From DATLAN01 sp035527455 (GTDB lineage: Bacteria; Planctomycetota; Planctomycetia; Pirellulales; Thermoguttaceae), in contig DATLAN010000033.1 of assembly GCA_035527455.1 (NCBI GenBank), positions 1 to 7,479 of the forward strand: a stretch of DNA of 7,479 nucleotides. Direction: 5' to 3'. Positions 6,696 through 7,479 of the stretch are shown one piece after another (the first letter of the stretch is position 1; each line of letters begins with the position of its first letter). Made by a program: the position numbers and the translations under genes. A model generated the notes under the pieces. The model was given only the letters and a program-made list of their open reading frames with translations. It was not told the DNA's origin and did no database searches.

Positions 6696-6837
6696 ACAGG
6701 ATGTTCCGCAAGATCGACGGCGCTACCCATTTCAGGTGGCACAAGATACGGCATCGATTCGTGAGGAGCGGTGCGGTATGGTGGTGGATATCAGTATAGT
6801 TATCGCGGGCTGGTTGTGGTGAATGATGAATCGGAGG

Positions 6838-6867
6838 GAAACCGCATGAATGCGGTCACTACGAACG
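6838..6867. repeat. REP-like palindrome, single copy
   Basis: ACCGCA-TGAA-TGCGGT (6841-6856) is a 6-bp stem with a 4-base loop, flanked by GAA on the left and CACTACGAACG on the right. I recall the string CGTTCGTAGTGACCGCATTCATGCGGT-like as an intergenic repeat in several bacterial genomes; this is recall, not a search. Only one copy is in the window, unlike the paired repeats at 546-652 and 3110-3169. Confidence 0.5.
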
Positions 6868-7325
6868 ATCCTGGGCGGCTCGGGGGATTGTTGTTCCCGA
6901 AAAGTCGAAATCGAGAAAAAGTGTCCAGAAATGCTCTAATGTGCTGCTGGGAAACGACTTGCGTCGAGGAAACAATGGCCCAAATGAAACCGGAGGACGG
7001 TGGTCTGTCAAGGGGGTGCGGACGATCGAAGTCTTGTGAGGATAAGGACTTGCGCACCGGAACAACCGGCCGACGGCGCCGGGCCCGGTGGCGTGGGGCG
7101 GGAAAGAATTCGGTTGCCCGGTGGTACGTCATCGTGCCCTGGGGTCGCAAAGCGTTGCCGGTAAAGGCGTTCGGTCGCTCGCGCGGGCTCTCCCAGTTTC
7201 TGCGATGAGTCTACTTCGGCTTCCAGGCATGGTCATCGCGTTGACGGTTGGTTTTGGGGTAGGCCTTTGGCCACCAAACATACGCCGAAGATCCGCCCGG
7301 CGCGGCCGCTGGGCCAGCGGGCCTT

Positions 7326-7469
7326 GTGAGGGTGCTGAAGCACGAAGAGACCGTCGATTCGTCGGACTTCTCGCCTGACGGGAAGCGTTTCATCGCCAAA
7401 CTGGAAAAGCTCCTCGATCGCCCCCTCTTTCCCAAAAAGGGCGGCCGTCCTCCCAAGGTCACAAACTAG
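7326..7469 (+). pseudogene. Short frame resembling a transposase (RAYT/Y1) C-terminal tail with a WD40-like lead-in
   Basis: The frame is open from the TAG at 7260-7262 to the TAG at 7467-7469; a GTG at 7326 would give 47 residues. It reads VRVLKHEETVDSSDFSPDGKRF, where DFSPDGKRF looks like the core of a WD40 blade. It continues FIAKLEKLLDRPLFPKK and GGRPPKVTN before the stop. The last part resembles the basic GRPxK tail of REP-associated tyrosine transposases, which would fit the REP-like palindromes nearby. No HUH motif or catalytic Tyr is present, so it is at most a relic. Either resemblance could be accidental. Confidence 0.35.
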
Positions 7470-7479
7470 GATGGTGTCT

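Larger units (their letters stand above)
6539..6724. repeat. Imperfect inverted repeat around the hsdS remnant
   Basis: Minus-strand 6559-6539 and plus-strand 6704-6724 both read TTCC(A/G)CAAGATCGACGG, then (T/C)GC, agreeing at 18 of 21 positions. Each is also preceded by AGGAT with a small offset. In one frame on each strand the two copies code F-x-K-I-D-G-A. This could record a local inverted duplication of the hsdS end, or be chance between two GC-rich coding relics. Confidence 0.5.
6566..7325. other. Stretch without a convincing gene
   Basis: About 760 bases in which no frame gives a recognisable protein. The open frames are short, disagree between strands, and read as low-information sequence rich in Arg and Ser. 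It holds the right arm of the 6539-6724 repeat, a GTGGC/GCCAC palindrome (6675-6695), an ACCGCA/TGCGGT palindrome (6841-6856) and a GAAAAAGTGTCC motif (6916-6927). This is what a decayed mobile or restriction locus with inserted extragenic repeats would look like. Confidence 0.6.

Noticed and set aside
6975..7208. Possible small basic protein of 77 residues with GAGGA (6966-6970) before its ATG
   Set aside because: The spacing is short, the sequence has an RRRRARWRG stretch typical of random GC-rich frames, and nothing supports conservation.

Overview
The window looks like a piece of a GC-rich planctomycete chromosome, probably a Pirellula/Rhodopirellula-type lineage. The reasons are a membrane-anchored leucine-rich-repeat protein with the planctomycete-style VDLGNTAVTD repeat, a large secreted protein joining PD40/TolB-like propeller repeats to CxxCH haem motifs (hydrazine-synthase-alpha-like family), and several kinds of short intergenic palindromes. 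This assignment rests on recognised family style, not on a marker gene.

Layout. Positions 1-305 (minus) hold the N-terminal part of the LRR protein, which runs off the left edge. Positions 306-681 are a divergent intergenic region with candidate promoters for both sides and a 29-bp perfect inverted repeat just before the next gene. Positions 682-3114 (plus) encode the 810-residue secreted multihaem protein. A 22-bp inverted repeat (3110-3169) overlaps its stop codon and fills most of the gap to 3184-4245 (plus), a saccharopine-dehydrogenase-like NAD(P)-binding oxidoreductase. Positions 4246-4423 lie between convergent genes and hold two sets of inverted repeats.

Positions 4424-6481 (minus) hold the most interesting gene: a 685-residue soluble protein with an N-terminal GHKL (gyrase/Hsp90/MutL-type) ATPase and a C-terminal segment with PD-(D/E)xK nuclease hallmarks. 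Its base composition is visibly less GC-rich than its neighbours. Directly upstream, in the same frame, lie 28 codons that read like the C-terminus of a type I restriction specificity subunit (HsdS, TRDLLLP motif). This suggests the gene once sat behind hsdS in a restriction/defence locus that is now decayed. It is the best candidate for an undescribed defence component; no complete multi-gene system is visible.

Positions 6566-7479 have no convincing intact gene. They hold repeats (including an ACCGCA/TGCGGT palindrome), an imperfect inverted repeat around the hsdS remnant, and at the right edge a short frame (7326-7469) resembling the C-terminal tail of a REP-associated (Y1) transposase joined to a WD40-like stretch. 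The right third therefore looks like a decayed mobile or defence island next to ordinary chromosomal genes. I saw no tRNA, rRNA or CRISPR array.
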